Source of the DNA: Trueperaceae bacterium
Lineage (GTDB): Bacteria > Deinococcota > Deinococci > Deinococcales > Trueperaceae
Direction of reading: 5' to 3'
NCBI GenBank assembly: GCA_024636105.1
Contig: JAGXHO010000161.1
Span: 1 to 15,635 of the forward strand
Length of the DNA stretch: 15,635 nt
This document shows, piece after piece, positions 7,319 through 13,235 of the stretch. The first letter of the stretch is position 1. The number at the start of each line of letters is the position of its first letter. The translations under genes were made by a program, and so were the position numbers. Under the pieces are notes generated by a model. That model was given only the letters and a program-made list of their open reading frames with translations, had not been told where the DNA came from and ran no database searches.

Positions 7319-8176
7319 ATGGACCGCATGCGCATCGGATTCCTCCACCCGGGCGCCATGGGCGTCTCCCTGGCCGCCACGGTCGTGCAGGGCGGCCACG
7401 AGGCGCTCTGGGCGAGCGCGGGGCGCAGCGCCGCCACCCGCGCCCGCGCCGACGAGCACGGCCTCGTCGACGTCGGCACGCTAGTGGCGCTGTGCGCGCG
7501 CGCGCACGTGGTGGTGTCGATCTGCCCGCCGCACGCCGCCGAGGACGTCGCCGGCGCGGTCGCCGCCGCCGGGTTCCGCGGCACCTACGTCGATGCGAAC
7601 GCCATCGCCCCGGCGCGCATGACGCGCATCGCCGCCGACCTGAGCGCGCGCGGCATCGAGGTCGTCGACGGCGGCGTGATCGGCGGTCCGGCATGGACGC
7701 CGGGGACCGCCCTCCACCTGTCCGGTGCGCACGCGGCGGCCGTGGCCGCCCTCTTCGGCGGCGGGCCGCTCGCCACCCACGTGGTGGGCCCGGACGTGGG
7801 CACCGCGTCGGCGCTCAAGATGGTCTACGCGGCGCGCACCAAAGGAACGACCGCCCTGCTGCTCGCGGTGCTCGGGGCCGCCGATCGGCTCGGCGTGCGC
7901 GACGCCCTCGAGGCCCAATGGGACGCCGACGCCGCCGGCACCACCGCCGAGGCGCACGAGCGCGCTCTGCGGACCACGCGCAAGGCGTGGCGCTTCGCCG
8001 GCGAGATGGAGGAGATCGCCACCACGTTCGTCGCCGCCGGGATGCCGAGCGGCTTCCACGAGGCTGCGGCGGAGGTGTACTGGTCGCTGGCGGGGCTCAA
8101 GGACGCCGATCCGCTGCCCGAACTCGACGACGTGCTGGCGGCGCTGCCGACGGCCGGCGACGAGCGGCACCCTTAG
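7319..8176 (+). CDS. NAD(P)-dependent oxidoreductase with DUF1932 C-terminal domain
   Basis: 285 residues of the 6-phosphogluconate / beta-hydroxyacid dehydrogenase superfamily. The N-terminal Rossmann fold opens with RIGFLHPGAMGVSLA (glycine motif at about residues 7-15), followed by VVVSICPPHAAEDVA, YVDANAIAPARM and a DGGVIGGPAWTPGTALHLSG loop typical of the superfamily. The second half (SALKMVYAARTKGTTALLLAVLGAADRLGV at about 175-204, with Lys and Tyr at the usual catalytic-helix position) matches the helical DUF1932 domain. The substrate is unknown and is probably a small hydroxyacid-like metabolite. Two in-frame ATGs (7319 and 7328) are possible and neither has a good ribosome site; 7319 is taken as the longer. 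An even longer frame extends upstream to 7145 but would overlap the divergent GGDEF gene. A sugar-pathway role is only positional inference. Confidence 0.88.
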   Translation: MDRMRIGFLHPGAMGVSLAATVVQGGHEALWASAGRSAATRARADEHGLVDVGTLVALCARAHVVVSICPPHAAEDVAGAVAAAGFRGTYVDANAIAPARMTRIAADLSARGIEVVDGGVIGGPAWTPGTALHLSGAHAAAVAALFGGGPLATHVVGPDVGTASALKMVYAARTKGTTALLLAVLGAADRLGVRDALEAQWDADAAGTTAEAHERALRTTRKAWRFAGEMEEIATTFVAAGMPSGFHEAAAEVYWSLAGLKDADPLPELDDVLAALPTAGDERHP

Positions 8177-8262
8177 GGCGCCGAACCGGCCGACCGCGGG
8201 GGACGCACCCTCGGCGACCCGCGTGCGGCACACCGGCACAGACTTCGCCGTGGGGGGCCGGG

Positions 8263-8268
8263 TAGCCT
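8263..8268 (+). promoter_or_regulatory. Candidate -10 box (TAGCCT) before the DUF1269 gene
   Basis: TAGCCT fits the TANNNT form of -10 boxes in high-GC bacteria and lies 43 bases before the ATG. No convincing -35 is seen at 16-18 bp. The 135-base gap after the oxidoreductase gene suggests a separate transcription unit. Otherwise nothing is evident in 8177-8300. Confidence 0.25.
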
Positions 8269-8311
8269 GGGGACGAGGTCGCCGCCCCGACGCGGCCCTT
8301 GGGAGGCCCCT

Positions 8312-8851
8312 ATGAGCGAACTCGTCGTCTTCACGTACCAACACCCCGACCGCGCCGCCGAGGTCCTGCAGCACATCGCCACCCTCCAGCGCGAACACAT
8401 CCGCAAGCCGGTCGTCACCATCGAGGACGCCGCCGTCGCCGTGAAGGGCGAGGACGGCCAGGTGCGGGTGCGGCAGACGCTCGAGACGGCGATGAAGGCG
8501 CGCACCGTGGCCTCGGGAAGCCTGTGGGGCGTGCTCGTCGGCTTCCTGTTCGGTGGGCCGCTCATCGGCGCGCTCGTCGGGGCCGGCGTCAGCTGGCTCG
8601 CGGGGCGCCGGATCGACATCGGGATCGCCAACGACTTCGTGCAGCAAGTGAGCGAGGACCTCAAGCCGGGCCGATCGGCGCTCCTGCTGCTCGTCAAGGA
8701 CACGCCGATCGACACGCTCGCCGAGGTGCTCAACGCCCAGGGCGGGCGGCTGCACCACACGACGCTCTCCGACGAGGCCGCCGCCGCCTTCACCCAGGCC
8801 GCCGGAGCCCCCGAGATCTCGGCGCTCGGCCTCACGGACGAGGCCCCTTGA
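8312..8851 (+). CDS. DUF1269 family glycine-zipper membrane protein
   Basis: 179 residues, preceded by GGGAGG at 8301-8306 with a 5-base spacer. The layout matches the DUF1269/COG4803 family. There is an N-terminal alpha/beta segment ([27 protein letters not shown]...[20 protein letters not shown]) and a central Gly-rich hydrophobic hairpin at about residues 68-98 ([30 protein letters not shown]). After that come [29 protein letters not shown] and a C-terminal domain ending [14 protein letters not shown]. It is likely an inner-membrane protein of unknown biochemical function, often found beside stress-related genes. The cupin gene starts 77 bases downstream on the same strand. A 5-bp hairpin with a 4-base loop lies directly after the stop (8852-8865) but is too weak to call a terminator. 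Confidence 0.92.
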   Translation: MSELVVFTYQHPDRAAEVLQHIATLQREHIRKPVVTIEDAAVAVKGEDGQVRVRQTLETAMKARTVASGSLWGVLVGFLFGGPLIGALVGAGVSWLAGRRIDIGIANDFVQQVSEDLKPGRSALLLLVKDTPIDTLAEVLNAQGGRLHHTTLSDEAAAAFTQAAGAPEISALGLTDEAP

Positions 8852-8928
8852 CGGACGACGGTCCGACCAGGGCTCCCGCGCTCACGCCGCACCGCGGCCG
8901 ACGGCGGCTCTCGAGGAGATCACGAACC

Positions 8929-9324
8929 ATGCACATCGACCGCATCGGCGACCGCCCCTCGACCCCGGGAGCGCCGGAGTACTTCACCGGCACCGTCCGG
9001 CTCGACCCGCTCTTCCAGGCACCGGAGCCGGCGCGCGCCATGGGCGCCAACGTCACCTTCGAGCCCGGCGCCCGCACCGCGTGGCACACGCACCCCCTCG
9101 GCCAGACGTTGATCGTCACCGCCGGCTGTGGCTGGGTGCAGCGCTGGGGCGGACCGATCGAGACGGTCCGGCCGGGCGACGTCGTCTGGTTCCCCCCGGG
9201 CGAGAAGCACTGGCACGGCGCGACGGCGACGGTGGCCATGACGCACGTCGCCATCCAGGAAGCGCTCGACGGACGCGCGGTCGAGTGGCTCGAACACGTG
9301 AGCGAGGAGCAGTACTCGGGCTGA
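8929..9324 (+). CDS. Small single-domain cupin, hydroxynitrile-lyase-like (GtHNL type)
   Basis: 131 residues from the ATG at 8929, with GAGGAGA at 8913-8919. It is a monocupin closely resembling, from memory, the Mn-dependent hydroxynitrile lyase of Granulicella tundricola. It shares WFTGTVR-like and DPLFQAP segments near the N-terminus, the block [20 protein letters not shown], and [15 protein letters not shown], and ends in an [12 protein letters not shown] tail. The metal ligands of that enzyme (His53, His55, Gln59 and His94) fall at exactly the same residue numbers here. The family is widespread, usually annotated only as cupin or carboxymuconolactone-decarboxylase-associated, and its natural substrates are uncertain. 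Cyanohydrin cleavage is a known in vitro activity of a relative, not evidence of the role here. It is a soluble cytoplasmic protein with no metabolic partner gene nearby. Confidence 0.9.
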   Translation: MHIDRIGDRPSTPGAPEYFTGTVRLDPLFQAPEPARAMGANVTFEPGARTAWHTHPLGQTLIVTAGCGWVQRWGGPIETVRPGDVVWFPPGEKHWHGATATVAMTHVAIQEALDGRAVEWLEHVSEEQYSG

Positions 9325-9351
9325 GCGGCGGTCTCGGTCAACTGCGCACGG

Positions 9352-9481
9352 GTAGGCACGAAGCCGGTGCTACGTTGGAATTCCTCCCTGGTTCGCAGGG
9401 ACGGCGTGAAGATGCGCCTTCGGCGCGCTTGGATCCCCATGGAACAACGAACGGTCGTACCGTCCACGAGCACCCTCGTGG
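9352..9481 (+). ncRNA. Structured leader with consecutive hairpins upstream of the PRC-barrel gene
   Basis: The 200-base gap between cupin and PRC-barrel genes contains a run of perfect inverted repeats. TCCCTG/CAGGGA is at 9385-9390 and 9396-9401 (loop GTTCG). GCGCC/GGCGC is at 9414-9418 and 9422-9426 (loop TTC). ACGGT/ACCGT is at 9451-9455 and 9459-9463 (loop CGT). CCACGAG/CTCGTGG is at 9464-9470 and 9475-9481 (loop CACC). Upstream, GTAG-GCAC (9352-9359) can pair with GTGC-TAC (9367-9373) with one bulge. No T-tract follows the last stem, and the ribosome site comes 29 bases later, so a cis-regulatory 5' UTR is likelier than a terminator. A TACGTT box at 9371-9376 might be the -10, which would leave the first stem outside the RNA. 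No known riboswitch class is recognised. Confidence 0.4.
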
Positions 9482-9524
9482 GTCAAACCCCGTGCACGAC
9501 GTCGGCTCGTGGAGGGCCGCCCAA

Positions 9525-9944
9525 ATGAACAACACCGACCATCGCACGCAGCTGCTCTCGGCCGGCAGCTTGAACGGCACCAAGATCGTCAACCTTGATG
9601 GCGAGGACCTCGGGAAGCTCGAGGAGCTCATGCTCCACCTCGACAGCGGCGAGGTCGCCTACGCGGTCGTCTCCTTCGGCGGCTTCCTAGGCATGGGCGA
9701 GAAGCACTTCGCCGTGCCCTGGGAAGCGCTGACCGTCGACACCGACGAGCACCGCATCGTCCTCGACGTGGACCGCAAGAAGCTCGAGAACGCGCCCGGA
9801 TTCGATAAGGACGCGTGGCCCACCACCGCCGAGACCGGGTGGATGACCGACGTCTACCGCCACTACGGGGCCACGTACCAGCCGCACGCCTCGAACGAAC
9901 GCGATGCGACCGAAGCACCCTTCGCTCCGCTCCGGAGGCAGTGA
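9525..9944 (+). CDS. PRC-barrel domain protein
   Basis: 139 residues from the ATG at 9525, with GGAGGG at 9511-9516 eight bases upstream. An upstream in-frame extension overlapping the cupin gene is rejected. The PRC-barrel occupies about residues 10-90: LLSAGSLNGTKIVNLDGEDLGKLEELMLHLDSGEVAYAVVSFGG, then GEKHFAVPWEALTVDTDEHRIVLDVDRKKLENAPGFD, the standard order of six strands and a closing helix. A short tail with WPTTAETGWMTDVYRHYG is common in stand-alone PRC-barrel proteins of soil bacteria. Such domains bind partner proteins or RNA (RimM) or photosynthetic complexes, and the stand-alone forms have no defined activity. The stop is two bases before the GTG of the lmo0937-like gene, whose ribosome site lies within the last codons of this one, so the two form an operon. 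Expression may depend on the structured leader upstream. Confidence 0.92.
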   Translation: MNNTDHRTQLLSAGSLNGTKIVNLDGEDLGKLEELMLHLDSGEVAYAVVSFGGFLGMGEKHFAVPWEALTVDTDEHRIVLDVDRKKLENAPGFDKDAWPTTAETGWMTDVYRHYGATYQPHASNERDATEAPFAPLRRQ

Positions 9945-9946
9945 CC

Positions 9947-10102
9947 GTGCTCATGACCATCGCGATCGTCCTGCTCGTCCTCTGGCTGCTCGGGCTCGTC
10001 ACGGGCACGACCTTGGGCGGCTTCATCTACGTATTGCTCGTGGTCGCCGCCGTGTTGTTCGTGTTGCGGCTCTTCGGCAACCGCGGGTCGACGGCGAGCT
10101 GA
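9947..10102 (+). CDS. lmo0937-like small membrane protein (51 aa)
   Basis: A 51-residue protein with two hydrophobic helices separated by a TGTTLGG turn: MTIAIVLLVLWLLGLV and then FIYVLLVVAAVLFVLRLF, ending in a short basic tail. This is the pattern of the lmo0937 family of tiny membrane proteins, whose members typically begin ML-x-TIA; the GTG-CTC-ATG start here reproduces that. GTG at 9947 is chosen over the ATG at 9953 because GGAGG at 9934-9938 gives an 8-base spacer and because of the family N-terminus. It is co-transcribed with the PRC-barrel gene. The function is unknown; the family is often reported beside stress and envelope genes. Confidence 0.9.
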   Translation: MLMTIAIVLLVLWLLGLVTGTTLGGFIYVLLVVAAVLFVLRLFGNRGSTAS

Positions 10103-10124
10103 CAACGCCTCACGACCAGGATTC

Positions 10125-10158
10125 GAGCGCGCCGGTGCCTTCGGGCACCGGCGCGCTC
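10125..10158 (+). terminator. Perfect 15-bp UUCG stem-loop, terminator-like
   Basis: The left arm GAGCGCGCCGGTGCC (10125-10139) and right arm GGCACCGGCGCGCTC (10144-10158) are exact complements around a TTCG tetraloop. It lies 22 bases after the lmo0937-like stop. No T-run follows (bases CAATGG come next), so it may be a non-canonical or two-way terminator, or an mRNA 3'-end stabiliser, for the PRC-barrel operon. Confidence 0.75.
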
Positions 10159-10213
10159 CAATGGCGTGCGCTGCTCGCGCTCATCGCCCCGCGTCGATTG
10201 CGAACCGGCACAC

Positions 10214-10241
10214 GTTGGGGCGTCGGACCCTTGGCCTAGAC
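10214..10241 (+). promoter_or_regulatory. Candidate promoter of the small membrane-protein pair
   Basis: TTGGGG (10214-10219) and TAGACT (10236-10241) are separated by 16 bp, and the -10 matches TANNNT. They lie 34 bases before the GTG at 10276, between the UUCG terminator and the gene, which is where a new promoter is needed. Confidence 0.5.
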
Positions 10242-10275
10242 TCCTGTCTCGCCACTCGTGCAAAGAAGGTGCCCC

Positions 10276-10443
10276 GTGAAGACCGCCGACCTACTCCTGC
10301 TGACCGCTGCGTTCCTGTCGTTCCTGTTCTCCGTCTACCTCTGGTTCCAGGGGCAGCGGGAAGAGGGCTTGTTCGTAGGGATCTGGGTCCCATCGATCCT
10401 CTCCCTCGGCAGCTTCCTGCGCTCGGCGTTGCGGAGGGCGTGA
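10276..10443 (+). CDS. Small two-helix membrane protein (55 aa), hypothetical
   Basis: 55 residues from the GTG at 10276, with AAGAAGG at 10264-10270 five bases upstream; an upstream in-frame GTG at 10258 would precede this site and is rejected. The first hydrophobic helix is ADLLLLTAAFLSFLFSVYLWF (about residues 4-24). A short polar loop QGQREEGL follows, then a second helix FVGIWVPSILSLGSFL (about 33-48) and a basic C-terminus SALRRA, suggesting a cytoplasmic end. The pattern of a charged loop followed by GLFVGIWVPSIL is one I associate with small conserved bacterial proteins of unknown function, but I cannot name a family. The next small gene starts one base after this stop, so the two are probably produced together. 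Confidence 0.72.
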   Translation: MKTADLLLLTAAFLSFLFSVYLWFQGQREEGLFVGIWVPSILSLGSFLRSALRRA

Positions 10444-10444
10444 C

Positions 10445-10558
10445 GTGTCGACGGCCATCATCTTCGGCGTGGGCGTGGGGGTGAGCCTGCTCGTCGTGGC
10501 GTACGCCGTTCTGCTCACGCTCGCCTCGCGAGAGGACGCCAAACGGCCTGGACCGTGA
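10445..10558 (+). CDS. Tiny single-pass membrane protein (37 aa), hypothetical
   Basis: 37 residues from the GTG at 10445, preceded by GGAGGG at 10433-10438 inside the end of the previous gene with an ideal 6-base spacer. One long hydrophobic helix (AIIFGVGVGVSLLVVAYAVLLTLA, split here only by Gly residues, about residues 4-27) is followed by a polar tail SREDAKRPGP. Third-position G/C bias and the ribosome site support it as real. It resembles in size the small subunits that accompany membrane transporters or oxidases, but no large partner gene is adjacent; its most obvious partner is the 55-aa protein just upstream. The function is unknown. Confidence 0.65.
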   Translation: MSTAIIFGVGVGVSLLVVAYAVLLTLASREDAKRPGP

Positions 10559-10612
10559 GCATTCGGGGGACGACGTGAGCGCGTAGCGCCGAGTGCGCCC
10601 CGAGGCTCGAGC

Positions 10613-10630
10613 GGGCGTCGATCGACGTCC
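10613..10630. repeat. Inverted repeat centred on CGTCGATCGACG
   Basis: A perfect 12-bp palindrome (10616-10627) is extended by GGG and TCC to a 7-bp stem with a 4-base loop in RNA, allowing one G-U pair. It lies 54 bases after the tiny-protein stop and before the DUF817 promoter. It could be a weak terminator or an operator. There is no T-tract. Confidence 0.3.
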
Positions 10631-10642
10631 CTTGGACCCACG

Positions 10643-10669
10643 TTGCGCCAATGCTCACGTGTGTATGAT
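10643..10669 (+). promoter_or_regulatory. Candidate promoter of the DUF817 gene
   Basis: TATGAT at 10664-10669 matches five of six -10 bases and stands out in this GC-rich gap; TTGCGC at 10643-10648 is a weak -35 with a short 15-bp spacer. It lies 29 bases before the GTG start. Confidence 0.4.
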
Positions 10670-10698
10670 GTGTAGGTCACTCACGCGAGGGGGCGTCC

Positions 10699-11625
10699 GT
10701 GCACATCGTCAACCCACCCACCACGCCTGCCGGAGCGCCCCTCGCCGCCGTCGGGTTCGAGTTGCTCCACTTCGGCCTCAAGAACGCGCGCGCATGCGTC
10801 TTCCCCGTCTTCATCTTCGCGATGCTGGCGCTCTCTCAAGCCGTATCGCTCCCGATCGCCCGCTACGACTTCCTGCTGCTCGCATGCCTGGGGATGCAGG
10901 GGCTCATGCTGGCGACTGGGCTCGAGACCCGGGACGAGCTCAAGGTGATCACCCTCTTCCACCTGCTCGGGCTGGGGCTCGAGCTGTTCAAGGTGCACGC
11001 CGGCTCGTGGTCGTACCCGGAGGACGCCCTGTTCAAGGTCGGTGGGGTGCCGCTCTACAGCGGCTTCATGTACGCCAGCGTCGCGAGCTTCATGATCCAG
11101 GCGTGGCGGCTGTTCGGGCTGCGCTTCCTCCGCTGGCCACCGACGCTCTTGGTCGTGCCGCTCGGAGCGCTCGTCTACCTGAACTTCTTCACCCACCACG
11201 CGCTGCCCGACCTGCGCTACGCGCTGATCGCCGCGGTCCTGGTGGTGTTCGGCCGCACGCGCATCGCCTTCACCCCGGTCTCGACGACGCGCCGCATGCC
11301 TCTCGTGCTGGCGTTCCTCTTGATCGGCGTCTTCGTCTGGTTCGCCGAGAACATCGCGACGTACCTCGGCGCTTGGCAGTACCCCGACCAGAGCGACGGG
11401 TGGCGCTTGGTGAGCCCTGCGAAGCTCACCTCCTGGTCGCTCCTGGTGATCGTCAGCCTGCTCGCCGTGGTGCAGCTCAAGCGTGCGAAGGGCGCGCGTC
11501 TGGGGCAGGCACAGGACGTGGTCGAGGACCGAGGCTGGGGTGCGGCGGGGCGAACCGTCCGGTCGTGGGTGGGCGCCCGCGATCGCCGACGACCTCGAGC
11601 CGGGCGGAGCTGGCGGCGAGGGTGA
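10699..11625 (+). CDS. DUF817 family integral membrane protein with atypical C-terminal tail
   Basis: 308 residues from the GTG at 10699, with GAGGGGG at 10687-10693. About eight hydrophobic segments are visible (roughly residues 34-50, 57-74, 84-98, 116-134, 148-165, 174-188, 201-217 and 245-261). Family-type motifs include LELFKVHAGSWSYPED (94-109), VGGVPLYSGFMYASV (114-128), NFFTHHALPDLR (162-173) and the repeated GAWQYPDQSDGWRLVS (224-239). B. subtilis YoaT belongs to this family; its function is unknown. Members usually end shortly after the last helix, but here about 45 Arg/Gly-rich residues follow KRAKG (from about 262) and run antisense to the end of the frameshifted gene on the other strand. 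The tail is probably an overrun after a lost stop, or an overlap artefact. His and Asp residues in membrane segments might bind metal, which is inference. Confidence 0.9.
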   Translation: MHIVNPPTTPAGAPLAAVGFELLHFGLKNARACVFPVFIFAMLALSQAVSLPIARYDFLLLACLGMQGLMLATGLETRDELKVITLFHLLGLGLELFKVHAGSWSYPEDALFKVGGVPLYSGFMYASVASFMIQAWRLFGLRFLRWPPTLLVVPLGALVYLNFFTHHALPDLRYALIAAVLVVFGRTRIAFTPVSTTRRMPLVLAFLLIGVFVWFAENIATYLGAWQYPDQSDGWRLVSPAKLTSWSLLVIVSLLAVVQLKRAKGARLGQAQDVVEDRGWGAAGRTVRSWVGARDRRRPRAGRSWRRG

Positions 11626-12832
11626 AGGTGGCGGGCACGCTCGATCGAGGCGTTCTCGATCCAGTCGTACCCGAGCGCGAGCGCGACGCCCGACGACAGG
11701 CCGTAGGGGCTATGGACCATGGCGAACAGGTTCACCACGAACGGGTCCTCCTCCGCGTCGTAGCGCACGCCCGTCGTGTGCGGCGGCAACGTGTAGCGAC
11801 CGTCGCGCATCCAGCGGCAGGCAGCGATGTACGGCGCGGCGTGGCCCGCCTCGTGGATGGTTCGTGTTGCGGTCGTCGCCCTGGCCGCCTATGCCCCGGA
11901 TCTGCACGGGGTAGGTGTCCGCGCCTGGGACCGCGTCGAACCGCAGCACCATGAGCGTGCAGCCGTAGGCTCGGCCGCGCGAACAGCGCCTGGGCCGAGA
12001 TGGCCGTCCAGTCTTCCGCCGCGATCGAGTCGGAGAGGTCGAGCATGACCTTGGCGACGTCGCCGCCGACCATCATCGTCTGAACGGCCGCGGCGATCGC
12101 GCTGGCGCTCGCCCGCGCCGACAGGCGCCGCTCCATCGCCTGGACACCGGCCCGGTTCCGATCGCTCTCGATGAGCGCCTCGGTGATCGTGTCCATCAGC
12201 TCGAGGCGGAACTCGCGGCTCTCGACGAGCCGGTCGATCGCGAAGCGCAAGGCGTCCGCGTAGCCGGACCGGCCGGCCCGCAGGTACACGCCCAGACCCA
12301 ATAGGTGCTCGTCGGCGATGATGCGGACCCGCGTGCGCATCTGCGTCAGCTTGTTCGCGTCGTACTTGGCCAAGGTGCCGAGCCCGTACACCTCGACGAG
12401 CGGCAGCAGCAGTTCGTCGAGGAACAGCTCCAGCGACTTCTCCAGGACGATGTCGTCCCACGCGTCGTGGAAGCCCTCGAACCGAGGGTCGGCCATGATC
12501 GGCGGCACGCTGGCGCTGGTGCTGGGCCCCAGGAGCACGACCTGGTAGTGGGTGCGGCTAGCGCCCAAACGCCTGGCCAGGTTCAGGTGCGGGCTGAGGA
12601 CCGGCGCCCAGGGGGCGTCGCCCGTGAGCACGTCGAAGATCGCGTCGAGGGCCTCGAGCTGCCCGGTCGCGGGCACGTCCACCTGTTCGACCAGCTCCGG
12701 TGGATCGATGGGGGTCTCCACGCCGTCCGCGTTCGCCCAGGCGACCTCGTAGGCGAGCAGCGCTGCGGGACGCCGGAAGCCGTTCTGCGCCACCACGTGC
12801 GGAACGAACGGCGCGGTCGGATCATGCCGCAC
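11477..12832 (-). pseudogene. Frameshifted gene with HEAGH (HExxH) motif; three apparent +1 indels
   Basis: From the GTG at 12832 (GAAGGAG about 11 bases upstream) the frame codes sensibly to about residue 287 (...EDWTAISAQALFARP), then degenerates to Arg-rich sequence with a stop at 11732. Skipping one base near 11971 restores AYGCTLMVLRFDAVPGADTY. Skipping one near 11861-11862 restores TIHEAGHAAPYIAACRWMRDGRYTLPP, and skipping one in the GGG at 11633-11635 gives ATFTLAASSARLEVVGDRG and a stop at 11477-11479. Repaired, it is about 450 residues, with HEAGH near residue 326 (11855-11841), a motif used by zinc metallopeptidases such as FtsH. The N-terminal 290 residues are largely helical (DDIVLEKSLELFLDELLLPLVEVYGL...) and match no family I can name. 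High third-position G/C continues in each restored frame. The damage may be assembly error rather than decay. There is no signal peptide. Confidence 0.6.
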
Positions 12833-12859
12833 CGTAGGCGGGGCTCCTTCAAGCCGACC

Positions 12860-13090
12860 TCAAACGGGCTCGCCGGCGCCCCGCGACCGCGCCCAGCGAC
12901 GGGCCACCGCGCGCCGCGCAAGCTCGCGCTGGGTCCGCGCCAGCGCACCGAAGTCCTCGAGCGTCGCGGTGCCACCCCGAACACGTCGGTCCAGGGCCTC
13001 ACCGAGGGCCACCAGCTCGTCGCACGCCATCGCGGCGAGCTCTTGGTCGGGTCCATGCGCCCGCGCGCGTTCGTGGTCGTCGCTCGTCAA
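12860..13090 (-). CDS. Hypothetical 76-aa helical protein
   Basis: The frame runs from a TTG at 13090 (GGGAG about nine bases upstream) to a TGA at 12860, 27 bases before the GTG of the frameshifted gene, so the two could share a transcript. The core ELAAMACDELVALGEALDRRVRGGTATLEDFGALARTQRELARRAVARR is amphipathic and helical with good third-position G/C, which supports a real protein. An internal ATG at residue 21 is an alternative start. No domain is recognised. It is charged and soluble, and could be a small accessory or regulatory protein; nothing more can be said. It diverges from the large regulator gene at 13236. Confidence 0.5.
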   Translation of the reverse strand: MTSDDHERARAHGPDQELAAMACDELVALGEALDRRVRGGTATLEDFGALARTQRELARRAVARRWARSRGAGEPV

Positions 13091-13178
13091 CCGACCGGTC
13101 TCCCGTCCGCTGCCCCGCAGCCGATCGAGGGAACCCTACGCAGGGGCGCCTTAAGCGGGAGCTAAACGACCCGCCGCG

Positions 13179-13195
13179 GTGGGGGTTCCCGCCAC
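13179..13195. promoter_or_regulatory. Interrupted palindrome upstream of the regulator gene, possible operator
   Basis: GTGG-x-GG around a short centre pairs with CC-x-CCAC over 17 bases, centred about 36 bases upstream of the TATACT box. The GTGGGG half recurs at 13204-13209. The position suits an operator in this divergent gap, perhaps for autoregulation, but GC-rich chance matches are common. Confidence 0.25.
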
Positions 13196-13219
13196 GGAAC
13201 AGCGTGGGGACGCGCTCGC

Positions 13220-13225
13220 TATACT
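13220..13225 (+). promoter_or_regulatory. -10 box TATACT of the regulator gene, leaderless arrangement
   Basis: TATACT matches five of six -10 consensus bases and ends 10 bases before the GTG at 13236. A start of transcription 7-10 bases downstream would leave almost no 5' UTR. Such near-abutting TANNNT boxes are common at leaderless genes in Deinococcus and Actinobacteria. No -35 is recognisable. A GAGG at 13228-13231 would be too close to the start to act well as a ribosome site. Confidence 0.5.
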
Positions 13226-13235
13226 CCGAGGACCC

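Noticed and set aside
9385..9401. Possible tRNA T-arm (GGTTCGCAGGG)
   Set aside because: The stem and loop sizes are wrong for a T-arm (6-bp stem, 5-base loop), and no acceptor, D or anticodon arms can be drawn around it.
9081..9524. Long upstream extension of the PRC-barrel frame
   Set aside because: It overlaps the cupin gene in another frame and includes the hairpin leader; a strong ribosome site sets the start at 9525.
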